Source of the DNA: an uncultured Veillonella sp.
GTDB lineage: Bacteria; Bacillota; Negativicutes; Veillonellales; Veillonellaceae
Assembly (NCBI GenBank): GCA_900538355.1
Contig: UPXS01000001.1
Location: 119,817-183,816 of the forward strand
Direction: 5' to 3'
Length of the DNA stretch: 64,000 nucleotides
In this document: in pieces, positions 62,432-64,000 of the stretch
How the letters are laid out: each line of letters begins with the position of its first letter
Numbering within the stretch: the stretch's first letter is position 1
Position numbers and translations under genes: made by a program
The notes under the pieces: generated by a model
The model's input: only the letters and a program-made list of their open reading frames with translations
Databases searched by the model: none
Told to the model about the DNA's origin: nothing

Positions 62432-63688
62432 TTAGCAGTTATAACCGCGCCATTTAGTTTCTACTACGAGGCGTTCAAGGGCAACCATGTACGCTGCTTG
62501 ACGAGGTGGTACATTGTATTTATGTTGCATTTCCCAAACTGCTTCAAAGCTATTTTGCATATTCTTAGTTAACCGTTCGTTAACTTCTTCTTCAGTCCAG
62601 TAGAAGCTTGCTTTGTTTTGTACCCATTCATAGTAAGATACAACTACGCCACCGCCGTTTGCAAGAACGTCAGGGATGATGTCGATACCTTTTTCATAGA
62701 AGTATTTATCTGCATCATTAGTAGTAGGGCCGTTAGCACCTTCCAAGATAATTTTAGCTTGGATGTTTTCCATGTTGTCTTTGTTCAATTGGTTTTCAAG
62801 AGCTGCCATGTACAATACATCAACTGGTTGAGCCAATAATTCTTGGGCACCAATTGTAGTCATGCCTGGTTCGCTGTAACCTTCAAGGGAACGACCATGG
62901 GAGTTAGCGTATTCATAAGCTTTTTCTACATCAAGACCATTAGGGTTGTAGATATTAACGCTTACATCGCCAATAGCAACAACTTTAGCGCCTGCTTGAG
63001 CGATGAGACGAGCACCTACGGAACCTACGTTACCGAAGCCTTGTACTGCTACAGTAAGGTTTTTAATGTCTAAGTTTTTCTTAGCGAGATAGCTTTGCAA
63101 TGCGATGAGACAGCCGCGGCCAGTCGCTTCATTACGACCTAAGGAACCGCCTACTTCGATAGGTTTACCCGTAACGATACCAGGGCTCCATTCACCTTTT
63201 AATGTGCTGTATTCGTCAGCGATCCAGCTCATGATTTGAGAGTTTGTATTTACGTCTGGAGCTGGAACGTCAGTATTAACACCAATGATTGGCGCAATAC
63301 GACGTACAAAGTTACGAGTTAAGCGTTCTAATTCGCGAGGATTCAAAGTTTTAGGATCAACTTTGATACCGCCTTTACCACCGCCATAAGGGATGTTAGC
63401 GATAGCATTTTTAATAGTCATCCAAGCAGCCAATGCACGAACTTCGTTTTCATCGGAATCTGGATGGAAACGAAGACCACCTTTAGCACTGCCACGCAAT
63501 GTGGAGTGTTGGCAACGGTAGCCTTCGTATACGCGAACTTCACCATTATCTAGTTGAAGTGGTACAGCTACTTTTAGTTCCCGTTCAGGATGGCGTAATA
63601 CTTCGTATTCACTACGAGTATAGCCCAGCTTTTCGGCTGCTACATCTAACGTATTTAGCATGTTTTCATAAGGATTATAACCGCTCAT
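62432..63688 (-). CDS. gdhA: Glutamate dehydrogenase (Glu/Leu/Phe/Val family)
   Basis: 418 residues. The substrate domain contains GGLRFHPDSDENEVRALA and PYGGGKGGIKVDP (catalytic Lys region, about 100-112), and the nucleotide domain TVAVQGFGNVGSVGARL (about 210-226). It interconverts glutamate and 2-oxoglutarate plus ammonia. The 418-residue form is of the hexameric family common in clostridia and bacilli. CAGGAGGT precedes ATG 63688. Monocistronic. Confidence 0.94.
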   Translation of the reverse strand: MSGYNPYENMLNTLDVAAEKLGYTRSEYEVLRHPERELKVAVPLQLDNGEVRVYEGYRCQHSTLRGSAKGGLRFHPDSDENEVRALAAWMTIKNAIANIPYGGGKGGIKVDPKTLNPRELERLTRNFVRRIAPIIGVNTDVPAPDVNTNSQIMSWIADEYSTLKGEWSPGIVTGKPIEVGGSLGRNEATGRGCLIALQSYLAKKNLDIKNLTVAVQGFGNVGSVGARLIAQAGAKVVAIGDVSVNIYNPNGLDVEKAYEYANSHGRSLEGYSEPGMTTIGAQELLAQPVDVLYMAALENQLNKDNMENIQAKIILEGANGPTTNDADKYFYEKGIDIIPDVLANGGGVVVSYYEWVQNKASFYWTEEEVNERLTKNMQNSFEAVWEMQHKYNVPPRQAAYMVALERLVVETKWRGYNC

Positions 63689-63944
63689 AATAATGACCTC
63701 CTGTATATAAGATTAAATGAAGTCTTGCTAATTTTACACATACTGAAGTATTCGACATTGTATACAGAATACCCTTTCTAATTTTATAAATATATTCTAT
63801 AGTTTTTAATGCTCAAAAAGTGTATAGAATATAGATGTTTACTGTGATAATAGTCACTCGAAGAGTTAGACATAAATCGTAGTTTTTACAGTATAAATGG
63901 ATACTTTTACAAAAAATAAAAAGAGACCGGTGAAAGATACTTTC

Positions 63945-64000
63945 ATGAACTGCACCCCAAAAATTGGACACAATTTTTGGAGGTGCAGTTTTTTTATGTC
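63945..64000 (+). mobile_element. Left tip of an IS3-family (IS150-like) insertion sequence, cut by window edge
   Basis: The sequence TGAACTGCACCCCAAAAATT followed by GGACA is typical of IS3/IS150 terminal inverted repeats. It folds with AATTTTTGG-AGGTGCAGTT into a long hairpin followed by seven T, and ATG at 63996 is placed as the transposase orfA start. Only the first codons are visible. Confidence 0.65.

Overview
The window looks like chromosomal DNA of a Veillonella species (Negativicutes, a diderm Firmicute) carrying an integrated antibiotic-resistance element. The genus is inferred from gene content: a lactate permease beside a malate/lactate-dehydrogenase-family enzyme, a cobalamin-controlled metal importer, a PotE-type polyamine exchanger, low G+C, and many Shine-Dalgarno sequences of the AGGAGG type. 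The species cannot be read from the sequence.

Region 1 (1 to about 5,582) is the right part of a Tn916-family conjugative transposon with a Mega-type macrolide-resistance insertion. It holds a partial mef efflux gene with its promoter, the MTASMRLR leader peptide and an attenuator, then a recombinase remnant, then the Tn916 regulatory block (Cys-rich KTR protein, Orf9 repressor, Orf7 sigma-like factor, Orf8), xis and int. tet(M), if present, lies left of the window. The element ends in the intergenic DNA just 3' of a host Bcr/CflA efflux gene.

Region 2 (5.6-18 kb) holds host energy and transport genes: Bcr/CflA efflux, a PepSY protein, lactate permease, Ldh_2-family dehydrogenase, a molybdopterin oxidoreductase, BrnQ, an iron-type alcohol dehydrogenase and a HAD phosphatase. 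Region 3 (17-26 kb) is housekeeping: a DUF3829 lipoprotein, cyclophilin lipoprotein, GIY-YIG protein, argS, pyrG, ahpC, and an Rrf2 regulator with cysK. Region 4 (26-30 kb) is one 1,293-residue exported protein that fuses a 60-bp-repeat helical stalk to a tannase-like esterase.

Region 5 (30-38.5 kb) groups fructose PTS genes (fruA, fruK), a NhaC antiporter, dapF, the general PTS genes ptsI and ptsH, and a CsoR/RcnR-family metal sensor. Region 6 (38.8-44.5 kb) has a monofunctional transglycosylase, argGH and potE. Region 7 (44.9-52.2 kb) is a five-gene nickel/cobalt/peptide-type ABC importer behind a cobalamin riboswitch, plus a second binding protein. Two near-identical palindromes (ATACCCC..GGGGTAT type) precede the two units, which suggests a shared metal-responsive regulator.

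Region 8 (53.5-57.1 kb) is a Sau3AI-like GATC restriction-modification system with an extra PD-(D/E)XK-like gene between nuclease and methylase. Region 9 (57-64 kb) has small secreted and membrane proteins, a sulfurtransferase, exonuclease III, queC, an unexplained highly structured intergenic element, a preQ1-like attenuator before queT, glutamate dehydrogenase, and the left tip of an IS3-family insertion sequence at the window edge.
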